A stretch of DNA of 60,000 nt from Lineus longissimus (taxonomy: Eukaryota; Nemertea; Pilidiophora; Heteronemertea; Lineidae), in assembly GCF_910592395.1 (NCBI RefSeq), contig NC_088319.1, positions 5,272,001 to 5,332,000 of the forward strand. The letters run 5' to 3'. The notes below the pieces were generated by a model that was not told where the DNA came from, ran no database searches, and was given only the letters and a program-made list of their open reading frames with translations. The position numbers were made by a program, and so were the translations under genes. Below, piece by piece: positions 45,349-56,744 of the stretch (within the stretch, counting starts at the first letter, position 1; each line of letters begins with the position of its first letter).

Positions 45349-46599
45349 TATTCTGTATTCAGTAGCCTATTCATAGTACAATAGTTAGTACTGCCGCTGG
45401 CGCTGGTGCTGGTGGTGGTGGTAATGTAAATGAGTGAGCCTCCGATTCTACTGTACTGATACTGTTCTACTACTGGTATGCATGGTAAAAAAGTGCAGTG
45501 GTAGGCCTAGCCTACATCGCGCCACATGTTTAATATTGCTGCACTATCATCGAGGCCACCGAAGGTAGTGTACATCCCATACATCCACCACATGGACGGG
45601 GACGGGGACTGGTAATGATGGTACATAGCCTAGCCTACGTACATTCAATGCACAAGTATGTACATGCATGCACACAAAAAGCACACAGCAGACGACGCGA
45701 GACAGTCAATAATGACACTGACACTGACAGTTACTCGGCCGCCCGGCAGGAAGTGTGAAAACAGATCGATGAGGCGGTCCATAAATCATGTCAAAGCAAA
45801 CAAATTATTCATAGGGACGCTAAAAGAACTAAGGTATATCAATGTGCTGTTTTTGATTATTAGTACCTTTCTTGAACGTTAAAATTTGCGAAGAATCGGC
45901 ACTGATATTTTTTGCATTCTCTCTCGTGTCGAAAATGAAAATGGCGTCTGCTGTCATCCGGGTTCCTGCTGTGGCAGCAACAGACGATCGAATGATGCGC
46001 GCGAAATTTCACTCGGGCCAGAGAGTGAAGAATCTCACTCCTCTTGTCGAGTGAGGTTTCACTATCGCACAAGAGTGGGCTTCTTGGCCTATTGATTAAG
46101 CATGAATTTTCAATCCAAAAAGAGTGAAAACCATTTCGCTCTTGCAAATGAGTGAACAATTCACTCGCTGACATTTAGAGAGTAACATTGTCTTCAGTTT
46201 CATCTTGAAGGATTATCAGGCGGTGACAACAGGACAATGAACGAAATCGAAATGAAATGCTGCCGTTGCCAGGCGCGTGACAAAACATGTGCTTAGTACC
46301 GCGCACTGCAGCAACCGCCAACTATAGCGAAGTGTACAGCCTGGCGTGTACCCAGCGCTAAACGACATAATTACCGCGTTGAGTGACTCTAGATTTCCGC
46401 GAAATGGAACTCTGGATACCGGGAAATGAATCACGATCGTGCTGGGAAGCGGCGGGCGTTAACGCGCCGGTGTTTTTTTAAGACGGGCGGCACGTGCTCC
46501 TCAAGTGTCCCGCAGGCGTTATGGATAGCGCTCGTGCGGAGTAGTTTACGGGCGTTTGCGGGCGCAGGCGTGATCGCGCCCGTTTCCTGGCATGGACTG
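45349..46599. other. No gene seen; GAGTGA/TCACTC cluster
   Basis: At 46005-46165 the words tcactc/gagtga/ttcact occur about nine times on both strands (ctcgggccagagagtgaag, gtcgagtgaggtttcactat). 46440-46580 is GC-rich with gggcgttaacgcgcc and gggcg repeats, an island-like stretch next to the coiled-coil frame. Confidence 0.45.
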
Positions 46600-46972
46600 A
46601 AGACTGCATCTGCTGCTGAAGATCCTTTATCAAACTTTCCTTCTCACACAATGTCTTAATCAGGTCATCATCCCTTGAAATTACTGTAGGCCTAGTGCTC
46701 TCCTTTTTTTTCTTTTTCAGTTTGGAACACTTTGTCTTCAATTTCTCGACATCCTTCATCAATGGTGCCCTTTCCTGAAGGAGCTCACTCACTTGACACT
46801 GAACTGAAAGATAGTTTTTCTCCCATGTCTCCTTGCTACGCTTCAGATTGCTAATTATTGTATTACCTTTCTTTGCTAGACCTGCACGAACTACAGGTTG
46901 CTTATCCCGCTTTGCAATGTCAACAAGTGTTTTTTCTGCTGTAGCGATTTTCCGACTTCGGTACTCTGTCAC
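46600..46972 (-). CDS. Coiled-coil protein fragment
   Basis: From 46972 the frame reads MTEYRSRKIATAEKTLVDIA, then EKNYLSVQCQVSELLQE, a Lys-rich block (KLKTKCSKLKKKKKE) and CEKESLIKDLQQQMQSSVHA. Long heptad-like helices suggest a coiled coil. The frame stays open to 46478, but composition changes to Arg/Pro/Thr-rich near 46580, where GC-rich DNA begins, so the coding part probably ends earlier. Tracts like this occur in regulatory proteins of large DNA transposons, but no DNA-binding or catalytic motif is visible. Gene identity is unknown. Confidence 0.35.
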
Positions 46973-47139
46973 TTATAGGTCTTTCTGGGGGGGAATTATA
47001 CAGGTCCTAATAGAGGCGTTCCCCAGTTTTCATTGGTGCATCCTCATGGTACCGGGCTGAATACTCTACTGTGAAATGACCGTTTGATAGACATCGTTGT
47101 ATAGGGTGGCGCATAGAATCCCGTCATTACGATTTGAAG

Positions 47140-47430
47140 TCGTCCTTTCTTCCTGGTTGATTAGTGGTTGAAACATGGCATGGACAGAGTTGTGCGAGAA
47201 CACGGCTATGTCGCGCTAGTACCACTTGATATCGTCCTTCCTTCTTGGTGGATGGCAGGTAAAACTCGCATGGACATAGTCGACCAGTTCAACTTGGGGT
47301 CGTCCTTCCTTCATGTTGGGTGGCAGGGTGAAACTTGGCATGGACAGAGTCGCGCCAGTTCAACTTGGGGGTCGTCCTTCCTTCTTGGTGAGTGGCAGGG
47401 TGAAACTTGGCATGGACAGGGTCGCGCCAA
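47140..47430 (+). repeat. Minisatellite of about 70 bp units
   Basis: Four units share gtcgtccttccttcttggtg, gggtggcagggtgaaacttg and gcatggacagagtcgcgcca. The first is the most diverged and the last two are nearly identical, so the array seems to have grown at its right side. Confidence 0.8.
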
Positions 47431-48076
47431 AGAGATCACGAAATAAGGAAATGCAAGCTCAGTACCATAAGGATGTTCACCAACTATCCCCTTCGTAACG
47501 ACAAGTGACTAAATCCGTGACTAGTGACCTTACGTTAGTCCGTCAGGGCACGCCACAAAGCTTGTAGCTAATAATATCAACGAAGTCAAATGTATAAAAT
47601 ATCCCGAGATTTGTTTAATAGGTGCTCATGCGCACAGTCGATATCATTCACAGAAATGAAGTATGATATATATATATATATATATAATTTTTATGACGAC
47701 GACAGCAGAACGGATGAGGAGGCGACGTTTAAGTTCAGTTTACAGTTAAACTAAAAGATAGTGATATTAGGATTAACTCCTAATGAGTATCTTAAATCTT
47801 AAGACAGGACAGTTCTTTTATAAATCAACGTATCAGCCATCCAGGCTAAGCGAAGCGAGGAGTGGTCTAATCACGAAGCACTTGTAGAAATTTAGATGTA
47901 AATGAATTATGAATGGATTTAAATATTTGACCGTGGTCTAAAGTGCATTAGGATCTGCCCGCGCTGACATAATGGAAAGCATGGGGCAGACAAGCGCACA
48001 GTAACACATAGGAAGAGAAAAAGGAATTCCGAAATTGAGTGCCAATTCCGTAATTCAGACTAAAATTCCATGTATT
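47431..48076. other. No gene seen
   Basis: A TA microsatellite at 47664-47687 and short frames only. Confidence 0.5.
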
Positions 48077-48270
48077 ATGTGGGTCATTATTTGAAAGTGG
48101 GACCATAAAGTGTGACAAAAGAATAAAAAATTCAAACTGTACCAAGTGACTTGTTTTCTTTATGATTTATTCCCATGTGACCGTACTTTCTGGATCAATA
48201 ATTGTCGAGAAAGATGAAGCATTATTTTTTCAGATATAGCACTGCTAATTGGTTGTAAGCAAGAAAAACT

Positions 48271-49024
48271 CCGCATGTAACATGGACACCAAATGGACAT
48301 ACAATGTAACCAAAGTATGCCATCAACTTGCCATAAACTCACATATAACTAAGGAACTACGAAAAGGAACAACTTTAATAGAAGAATTTATGCCATTTTA
48401 CCATTAATGACACTAAACAAGTAAGTATTTTAGTAGTGGTACCCTACATTTTCAGGTCCATTTCAATGACACATGTACAGAAAACTGAATTAACTATCAA
48501 TTCCCATGAAAAAGTCCTCATTGACAAAGCATGAACTTCAGAAAAGCCTTCCAAGAAGGAAATCTATCACAAAGGGCATATCAATCATGTCCAGTTGGTA
48601 AAACCAGATCCATAACAAAACAGTTCCGCGTGTAACATGGACACCAGTTTATCCCAATAAGAGTTTGTATCTACCAGTCACTGTTATTTCATGCCATGTT
48701 CATTGATATCCCCTCATACCTTCTAGAACTCTTCAATAGGTTTCTTTTCGTTACTGTCTAACTTCAAAAGACAACTATGTGGGACATTACTGGACGAAAG
48801 TGACAAGAAAAATGTCAGTTTAGCACTAGCACCGACAATTCTAAAGCATTGTGGTACTGGCAACTATTGATATGCCAACTATTTACAATGTGCAATTGAA
48901 TCAGTTAAGAATGATAAGAAACACTAGTAACAGTTCTATTAATTGAGAAAATTCAAAATCACTATGAACAACAACGACACAATTAAACAACATGTACAGG
49001 ATCCGAATGTAACCTGGACACTAA
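48271..49024 (+). repeat. Left cluster of GTAAC-GGACAC subterminal motifs
   Basis: Three copies in the same orientation: ccgcatgtaacatggacacc (48271), ccgcgtgtaacatggacacc (48626) and ccgaatgtaacctggacact (49003). Spacing is about 355 and 377 bp. They match the right cluster and are candidate transposase-binding sites. Confidence 0.7.
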
Positions 49025-49127
49025 ATTGTCATAGTTTTTAAACTATGACAATTATGAGTTTTGTCAGAGTTGACTTTGTCATTGATTATATAAAAATAGT
49101 GACAAAGTTAACTCTGACAAAACTCAT
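49024..49127. repeat. Two tandem hairpins at the truncated transposase 3' end
   Basis: Hairpin one has 14-bp perfect arms (49024-49037, 49040-49053) with a 2-base loop. Hairpin two has 28-bp arms with one mismatch (49054-49081, 49100-49127; atgagttttgtcagagttga..) and an 18-base loop. They directly abut each other and lie 12 bp from the stop at 49139. Confidence 0.8.
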
Positions 49128-49138
49128 ACACAGAAGCT

Positions 49139-51041
49139 TTATTCTGTCACCTGGTAGTCGTGTCTGAGCTCATCAGAGATGAAAACCAGGGATTCTGTAA
49201 CGATCTGATTACAATCGGGCTTTTCACAGTGGTAATACGTCACGATAGGGTGTACTGTAGATTGATTTAGTGTCCAATGTGCTGTCTGGACTTCATCCTG
49301 GTGGTCACATGCATAATTTTGTGCAAAATCTAAAACCATCACAACTGCATTTGCTGGAACAGAATCTCTGACATAAGCAAACATGTTGCTCTGCCACAGC
49401 GCTTGGAAGAGGTGTCGTGAAAGGGTCTTCATGTTTTGGATAAGTTCATCCACAAGTTTCCTGACAGTTGCAGACAGGGTCACTGTTCCAAAACGAGATT
49501 TCACGACTGTGCCATCTTTCTTCATTACAACGGCTGTTCCATCACTCTTCAAGACAAGATCCTCCTCATCATCATCTTGGATTTCACGGCTTTCAGTTTC
49601 TATTGTATTCTCTGGGCTGGCTGACTTTGTCTTCATCAACTTTTGATAGGTTACCAGTTGTCCTCCCTTTTCTGCGACAATTGGGGCCAGGTGTTCCTCC
49701 AGGAGTCGAAGCCCACAGTCATTACACGAGCAATCAATGCAGGTGACTTTGTTGTACTGGCCCTCCCGTGGACACATGGTTAAAGCAGCAACACGTTACT
49801 GATCCTTGGCTTTAGCAGCAAATCAGACTTTTTACATGAAAGGATCACGTAATCAAGCGCATCTACTTTCAGCTTTACATTCTGGCAATACTCACACAGA
49901 CACTGTCTCAATCTCACTTGGTCTGCCAATAATACATATTTAGGGCGAAGCTTTGCAAAAGTGCCATAAGACACATTGTCCTCCTTGTTACACTGCTCCT
50001 GATACTGGTGGTGTGTAGCCAAAATTGACTGAGTCAGTACCATCTTTTCCTTGCCTGTCTTTTTGCTGACCATTTTTTTGTCGGGTAGTGTGCTCGAATG
50101 CTGCTGATAATAGTCCTGAATCTTTCTCAGTGTGGTTTCTGTCAGGGCATTGCCATGTCTTTTCTGTACAACTGGTCTGGATGCCTTCAAAAACGTTTTA
50201 GGAGTGACTCCCAACTGTTTTCCTGCTTTCCCCAGAAGTGTATACTTCTTACAGATACACATTGTGCGAAGAAGAATCCTTGATGAAGCTCGGTCCTTGG
50301 TCCTCCTCTTTTCCCGCAAGAATTGTTTCACGGCTTGAATAGCTGCTTTGGAAATCTTAAACTCTTGAGGATTCACCAACCCAAGATTATCAAAGGCTAA
50401 CTTTTTACGCGGACTGGCTTTTGAAATAATATCTGATACAGTATTGGCAAAGGAAACAGGATCCTCAGGCAGTGATCCTCTTGCACGCTGCAATGCCTTT
50501 CTCCTACTTGCTCTGCTGCGTGCATCAGTCAGTGGGGGTTGAGGCTGCCGCCTTACTAACTGCTGTTGCCTCTTTTCCTGGTATCTTTCCCTCCTCTTCT
50601 GATTCACTCGCCCTTTTTTCTGTCCAGTCATCTTTGCTCTCTGTTTCCTTTTCTGTTCAGCCCATGTATTCCTTTGCTTCTGTTTCTTTTCTGCCTCCTG
50701 ACAGGTGTGGATCTTATCGGTACTCTTCTTACTTGGTTTCTTTGCCAAATCTGCCTCCTCTTTCTTTCTTTCACGCATTCTCCTCATCCTAGCTGCTGCA
50801 AGTTCATTGGCATTTTTCTTTTTCTCCTCAGACATTGTATGTAAGGCGGTAGTATTTTGCCCGCAGTGCCTCTTCTGCTTGAAAATGGCGGTACTCCTCT
50901 GGATGGTCTTTTCTCATTTTGTTCCGCCATTTTGTTGCCTTTGGAGTTGTATCTGGGGGGTCTGCAGCAACAGTCAATGGCCAAGCTGCCCTGCTTTGTC
51001 GCCTGGAACTTCTTAAAACTATCCGTAATGAAGGCATTCTG
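49139..51041 (-). pseudogene. Sola-like transposase, frameshifted and C-terminally truncated
   Basis: An N-terminal segment from about 51037 (KATKWRNKMRKDHPEEYRHF) runs into the basic coiled region (ANELAAARMRRMRERKKEEA) with a frame change near 50830. The frame stays open to 49780 through SYGTFAKLRPKYVLLADQ and CLCEYCQNVKLKV. A one-base shift near 49790 leads to MCPREGQYNKVTCIDCSCND and VVMVLDFAQNYACDHQDEV (first catalytic Asp), then STVHPIVTYY, and a stop at 49139. Element 1 continues for about 170 more residues with the second Asp and HGKGPCDG; these are absent here. This copy is therefore dead, although its ends may still be mobilised by a related transposase. The family link to 29783-32454 is supported by the shared blocks. 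Confidence 0.7.
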
Positions 51042-51095
51042 AAAAGAAAAGAACATTTTTTTTCTTCAAGTTAACTTACAGTTTTGGTCATGATG

Positions 51096-52587
51096 GTATC
51101 CATGTTACATGGGACTCCTGCATATAGTGCACTAACATGCAAGGTTCAGATTGAATATTCGAATACCCTGGACTGGTTTGAACTGGACTGAAAATTTGTC
51201 ATCTGTCACCACCACCTGTATTTTTAAAATGTCATTTCCCAAATCTCTACCAGACATCGCTAAAACATCGTCGAAGGCACACGAGCCTCATAGTTTATCA
51301 GCATAAGGGTAGGCTAGGCCATTAGCTAGGCCAAGGCATAAAAGATCACTTCCAAATTCCCAGTCAGACATCAACATGACAGCAGGAGGTTGTGACCGCT
51401 GACAAATTTTCAGTCCTGTCAAAAGTTGGAGTTATTTTAGTAAAGTAGGTGTCCATGTTACATGCTGAACTCATAGTTAGAATCTACTGGATGCAGGCTA
51501 CAGAAACATCTTTCTGACAAGACAGACCAGCTTCCTGTGACAAAACCCAGGGATAACAACAGTGTTCTCCACATGGTCTATTAAGTGAACTAGAGGTCAA
51601 AACAAAAAAATAAACAAAAAAAGTTGGGTCACCCCCTCAATGGCCTCATGCTCAGGCGGCCAGTAGGCCTAGTACCAATACAAAACTGCAATAGTTTTGC
51701 TATGGAATCCCATTTTATAGTTTGACAGACAGGAAATCATGAAAATTGACAAAAGTCTGTCATTATTTTATCTGAACCATAGAATAATCACAACGTAACG
51801 GTGGACACTATGTGGGATCGTGTCCAGACCAAATGGGTTACGTACGGAACCATGGCATCGATAATCACCACCATCAACTACGATTGGTGGAACATTTGGA
51901 TATCATTAATGAACATATGACTATAGCTTTCTATTCAAGTTAGTATAAAGCCATTAAATCTTTACTTCAAGGTAGCCATAACAGATTTTAGGCCGCACGT
52001 AACTCCGGACACAAAACACATAGAGCCCACGTATGTGTCCACAGCTCAATGTATTGCAATCCCGTCGTCTGCTACCGGCATAATTAAAGTCGAGCAAGTT
52101 CAATTTATGTGCGGTTTCTCGTCTGAATTGATGACAACAAAACATTCTACGTTACCTTAGGTTCCTTTCCCTGCAAGTGAATGGAAATTCAAACCGACGT
52201 AACAATCGATCCGAGCGTAACAACAGGGACACAAAAATTCCACTGCCATAATGATTTGTTCTGAAAAGATGGCGGATGCGCTATTGTCTTCTTGTCAAAC
52301 GATGTAGTAAAGGTCGTAAATCGTTCTGTTCCATATGTCGTAAAATCAACAATGAGCATTTTGGATTAGAAATAAAATTCCGACGTAACGCAAAGATTTA
52401 GGGACACGAAAATCAACATTTCTGTTTTCCACAAATATCTTTATTTTCCAAATGGAGATTTTCTAAGAAATATCTCAGGATACGTTGGTGTCAAGGTTTT
52501 TTTTCTGATGAAGTAATGCTGCAAAACGAGTAGGCTTTGTTCTGCAATAAAATGGGTGAGATCCGTTCGTAACACATGTGGACACTA
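51096..52587. repeat. Right cluster of GTAAC-GGACAC subterminal motifs
   Basis: About eight copies in both orientations, at about 51096 (minus), 51448 (minus), 51793 (plus), 51820-51850 (minus, longer spacer), 51993 (plus), 52194-52235 (plus, doubled), 52379 (plus) and 52563 (plus). The core is c(g)(t/a/c)gtaac, a short variable spacer, then ggacac. The density is higher than in the left cluster. Confidence 0.65.
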
Positions 52588-52989
52588 ATAATTACGTACG
52601 GAACCGTGCATTTGGCTCCAATTATTTTGCAAGGACGGATACATATACCAAAAAACCAAACTGCAACAATAACTTCCGACATTATTCTGTATTTCTTTTC
52701 ATTTTGTTACAAAATTTGATCGTGTTTACAACAAGCAATTCACAAACATCTTATGGGTAGTTCAGAATGTCACAAATTTCGTCCATATTTTAGGGTACTT
52801 TTTTTGAAAAATCGAGAAATTTTTTTTTTCATCAGATCTTCGACTGCAATTTTTTTATGCCTTTTATAGGAATACTGTTGGTATATTTCAAGTGGCAAAT
52901 TGGATCAAAATTATTTTTAATTACCGCATGAAAACTTCTCAAAGTGCCAATTTGGCAATATGGTCCCACTTTCAAATAATGACCCATGT

Positions 52990-53239
52990 ACATTCCTAAC
53001 ACAAAAGTATGGCCCTACTCGCAGACAAGCCTACGAGGGTCTCGCTTTAAATTTTTAGGATTTTAACCTTACAAGTGGAGTCCAAAATTGAAACTGCCAA
53101 ACTGTTCAGAAATGACGCCTTTTATACGTTTTAGACGTCAAAAACATGACGTCATAACAGCGATTGACCAATAGGAAACGTCGAAATTGGATTCTGATGA
53201 CGTAGAATTCCGTCTAAAATGTCTAACATTTACATTTCA
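52990..53239. other. No gene seen
   Basis: Spacer between the Sola-like element and the degenerate array. A run of gacgtcaaaaacatgacgtc-type words near 53125-53155 is partly palindromic. Confidence 0.4.
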
Positions 53240-53970
53240 AACTCACAAGTAGTTCTTTTACAAGTTGTCGCAAAGAAATCATACACACGTGATAGAGTAA
53301 GGGTATATCTATCCTGGCGAGGTAGTTTATAGAAATCCGCTCACAAAGAATTATTTGTCAGACGAATGATAAAGCCGAATTTTCCCGACAAAATAATTTT
53401 AACGTTAATTCCCTTTTAAGAGGGTGGAAGACCGAGACCAAATTTGGCATTTTGATCGACAAATAATTCTTTTACAAGACAAAACTTAACAATTGTACAT
53501 ACGGTATAGAATAGGAACTTATCTACCGGGGAGAGGAAGTTTACAGAAATTCCTCCACGAACAATTATTTGAGAACCAATTGCTCACAGAAATTTGAAAG
53601 AAAAATTTACCAAAAAGGTGGTCTTGCGCCTTAATTCATGCAAAACGGGACCACCGTCACGCAAAGTATTTCTAACCAGAAATAATTCTTTTAGCGACTT
53701 TCTGCTAAAAATGACGTAGACGACCAAAATAGATGATTCAACTACAAGTTGTGAAAGATTCAGCCAAAATCCAACATAAAGAATTATTTACAAACAGAAT
53801 TTTTACTGATAATTGACTCGTAAACAATACGACAAAAACGGGTTACGCGGTTTCGCTAAACTCAGACGACGTTTACATCAAGTTTACAATTTGTTGCAGA
53901 AAATAATTCTCTTACCGATTCACTACTCGAATTTACATACCTAAGATAGAATAAGGTTTCATCTTTAAAA
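53240..53970 (+). repeat. Degenerate tandem array, period about 215 bp, four units
   Basis: The anchor (a)aattcttttac recurs at 53251, 53465, 53684 and 53905 (periods 214, 219, 221). Each unit also has an inverted partner, aagaattattt-like, at about 53348, 53560 and 53778. gg(c/g)gag..agttta..gaaat.c phrases recur mid-unit. Sequence between anchors is strongly diverged, so the array is old. Confidence 0.6.
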
Positions 53971-55075
53971 GGATGAGATTGCTCGATTAAATGGAACATA
54001 TATCTAATTTTGAGATTCTAAAGTTTTAAAACAATTCACAAAGTTAAAAGTACCATGTGACCTCGGAATCTGGGTCTGAAACCCGGTGTCGTCACCCAAA
54101 GGGCATACGCCATGTACGAACACGAGAAGAAAATCGCTCCGTATGAAAGTTCACAAACAGGTCAAAATGTGTTGATTTTTACGGATGAAAATGTCACAAG
54201 AGAGGTACAATTTTCGAAAGGTGTTACCCGAGATCACTTTTACCAAGCTACATGAAAGTTGACAGAGGTGAGAGTCAGTTCTGAGTGATTTTCTGGAATA
54301 GCAAAAATAACAGGGAGAAGTCAGCGCCATGTTGGCTGTTCGACGGAATCTGTGAAGAAGTCATCCCAAATGAAACTTGAATAAAACGTAGCAATTGTGG
54401 TCTTACACCACAACTTAATCGTGAAACGATATAAAAATGCCAAGAGATTATGAATTTTGAGGGATGAGATAAATGGAACTTGATAGATTGATGAAAATAC
54501 ACTCCGAAGTCGACTCTGACATCTGTCAAAACGCATGAAGAATAACATGTATAAACACAGTACACCAAGTACACGGTAAACTACACACAGGGTGTACACG
54601 AAACTTTGAAAGTGCAAAGCACTACAATGCATAGGGAATTGAAATGGGGGAGGGGCTGTTATTTTGACTTAAATTGCGGTAAATACGAATCTGACATACA
54701 AGGTTCCAGTCAGATTGCATTACAAGACACATAGCTAGAAGTATTCCAAAAAATTTACTTAAATAATTGATCTACTCTACTGAGTCGAAAATCAGAGCGG
54801 GCCATAAAATATGATAAAAGTAACAAGTAGATACCTAAGTTTCTCTACACATGTTTCAAGGAAAGATGGAAGAGGGCCAGGGTGTTTAATGGAGGGTCCA
54901 CTAAAGATAGGTAAAAAAAAGATGGGGAAATATGGAAATTTACCTGACAAGAATTCCACAATACCCCCAACCAAAATTCAACACAGTAGAATTTAAAACA
55001 GGGAAATTTCTGAATATTACAGGACGGGTAAATTTAAAGGGGAGACATGAGTAGACTTGAGGGGAAAAGAGTTCG
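53971..55075. other. No gene seen
   Basis: A/T-rich spacer. Short minus-strand frames at 54275-54632 look hydrophobic by composition only. No domains or splice-framed segments. Confidence 0.4.
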
Positions 55076-56296
55076 TTACGAAAGAGGGTCGCAAAGGTGT
55101 TCACTGGTACTCCCAGGTTTCTGTGACTGTCTTCTTGTCTTTCTCCCTGATGGTAGTCTTTGTGTAACGAACTGGCATGTGCGTATCCAAATGGATCTTC
55201 GGTCTAGGGGCGTAAGTATCCTCGGTGGTGGAGACGGGACATTCGGGACGGTGCGATCGAAGGTCGACGGGGAAGACGATACACGTACCACGCGAGATCT
55301 AGGAATATAAACTTCGTCGTCCAAAGCTTCAGTCGAACTCAAATCATAAGTCGCGCTTTTGTATCTCGACTTTAAATCGCAGGGAGGCAGAACTCTAGGC
55401 GGTGGTGATATCCTAGAAATATCCGGCAGGGACGCAACAGGATCCGCAATTTCTTTCATGTCGTGGTGTGTTGACGTGATATCCGCCAAAATTGCGGATA
55501 GCAAGTTTTGGGAACATGTACTTGGTGTAGATGCAGTTTGCACTGGTATCAATGCCGACAGGACATCGGGTTGAACGTCCTGGACAATCGTCTTTTACCG
55601 GGCTGTTGAAACGTCCATGGTGGTGACTTCTTGGTTCGCGTCGGATATAGTGAGAGATATCGTTTAGTCGATCGGGGTCGGAGCTGTGATTACGGAAGGA
55701 ATGAAAGGAGCCGGAGACATCGTGGAGGGTACCAATATGGAGTCGCTTGCTGCTGAGTCTACGATGACGGAAGGAACGTGAAGGTGGAACGGAGATATTG
55801 CGGATGGTACTATGGAATCGCTCGCCGCTGGATCCATGATGATGGGAGGAACGAGAAGGTGAGATTGGGACTGTACCGATGGCGATTCGCTGTCGTGAAT
55901 CGCTATTCCCGTCTCAACCCCGATGTCGCTGATGTTTTCGGCGGAAGATGGAAACAGGGACGTCAACTCCTTCAGCAACACGGTGCCGTGCATTCTTAAT
56001 TGGTTCATAACCTCCGGCCGTATCTTGCCGTTCTTGTCAAAAATATTGATAGCATCGACGGACTCGCTCCTTCGTTTATCGTGGCCAGCCGACTTTCCGG
56101 AATGGTGTTTTGAATGTGACCTTTTCTTTGATTCTGGCGATCTCGTCTTTGGTTTATTTCGTGATCGGTTTTCTTTTGTTGATCTAGACATCTTTAGGCG
56201 TTGGGAACAGGAGTTGCGTTGATGGTGCTGCAACGACCCAGTTGATTTAAACGACCTATCGCAGTCTCTGCACTTGAACTCGTTGGATGTCTTCAT
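55076..56296 (-). pseudogene. Single C2H2-finger protein with two in-frame TAA codons
   Basis: From ATG 56296 (MKTSNEFKCRDCDRSFKSTG) the protein has one C2H2-type finger (C..C..H..C spacing at the end is CSQ-like), then an Arg/Ser/Lys-rich nuclear-type region (SRSTKENRSRNKPKTRSPES), then GKIRPEVMNQLRMHGTVLLK. A 27-residue repeat follows (VPPIIMDPAASDSIVPSAIS, VPSVIVDSAASDSILVPSTM). TAA codons stand at 55664-55666 and 55595-55597, exactly 23 codons apart, yet the same frame stays coding-like (LPDISRISPPPRVLPP, SPSTFDRTVPNVPSPPPR, a near-repeat) to 55076. It could be a recent pseudogene, stops removed by unseen splicing, or a stop-reassigned or edited transcript. Function is unknown, but it resembles transposon ORF1-type nucleic-acid binders. 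Confidence 0.45.
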
Positions 56297-56744
56297 TATA
56301 ACCTGAAGAGAAGAATGCAGCTGGTTAAATCCATGGCTAGGCTGACAGTCCCAACAAGATACATATATGTGGGAAGGCGACAACTATGCAGGCACCACAA
56401 TCATCAGTACCGATTTGCATGGAAATTCTTTTCAAAAGCATTTTTTTAAAAAAAAGGCAAACCAATAGATATAGGCCTAAATTCATAAAGGGCTTTTAAG
56501 GGTTAGACATGTACAACTTCTCTCTAATCAGTTTCAGGGCCTATTCATATTCTGTGAAAATATGCATGAAGGGCCAGAATCTGTCTATTCAGTAGTTAAA
56601 CGCTGTTTTAAGCTAAACGCCCTTTATGAATTTGGTCCATATTTTTTTTTCTTTTGTAGACACCGTTCTTTTTCCGACTTCACTCCGTTCCCAGACGTTG
56701 CTTCCATTCTCCGTCCACTTACTAAATCCTGAAAATCCATGTCT
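56297..56744. other. No gene seen
   Basis: The gene's 5' flank plus A/T-rich sequence. aagggcttttaagggtt and its near-complement aaacgccctttatgaatt (56487, 56617) form a loose inverted pair with ttcataaagg/ccctttatgaa, probably the edges of a small unrecognised repeat. Confidence 0.35.

Larger units (their letters stand above)
48081..52985. mobile_element. Sola-like DNA transposon 2, ATGT-flanked, decayed
   Basis: GGGTCATTATTTGAAAGTGG begins at 48081 and its complement ends at 52985, with 27 bp of perfect inverted repeat through GACCATA. The direct repeat ATGT flanks both sides (48077-48080, 52986-52989). The first eight bases and the target agree with element 1 (ACAT is ATGT complemented). 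The transposase is broken and truncated. Both flanks of the gene hold repeated GTAAC..GGACAC motifs, and two hairpins lie at the gene's 3' end. Confidence 0.75.

Noticed and set aside
47168-47446. Plus-strand protein across the minisatellite
   Set aside because: The reading frame is a by-product of the repeat length; no domain or splice context.
54275-54632. Membrane protein from hydrophobic minus-strand frames
   Set aside because: Hydrophobicity follows A/T-rich composition; no start context, domains or splice sites.
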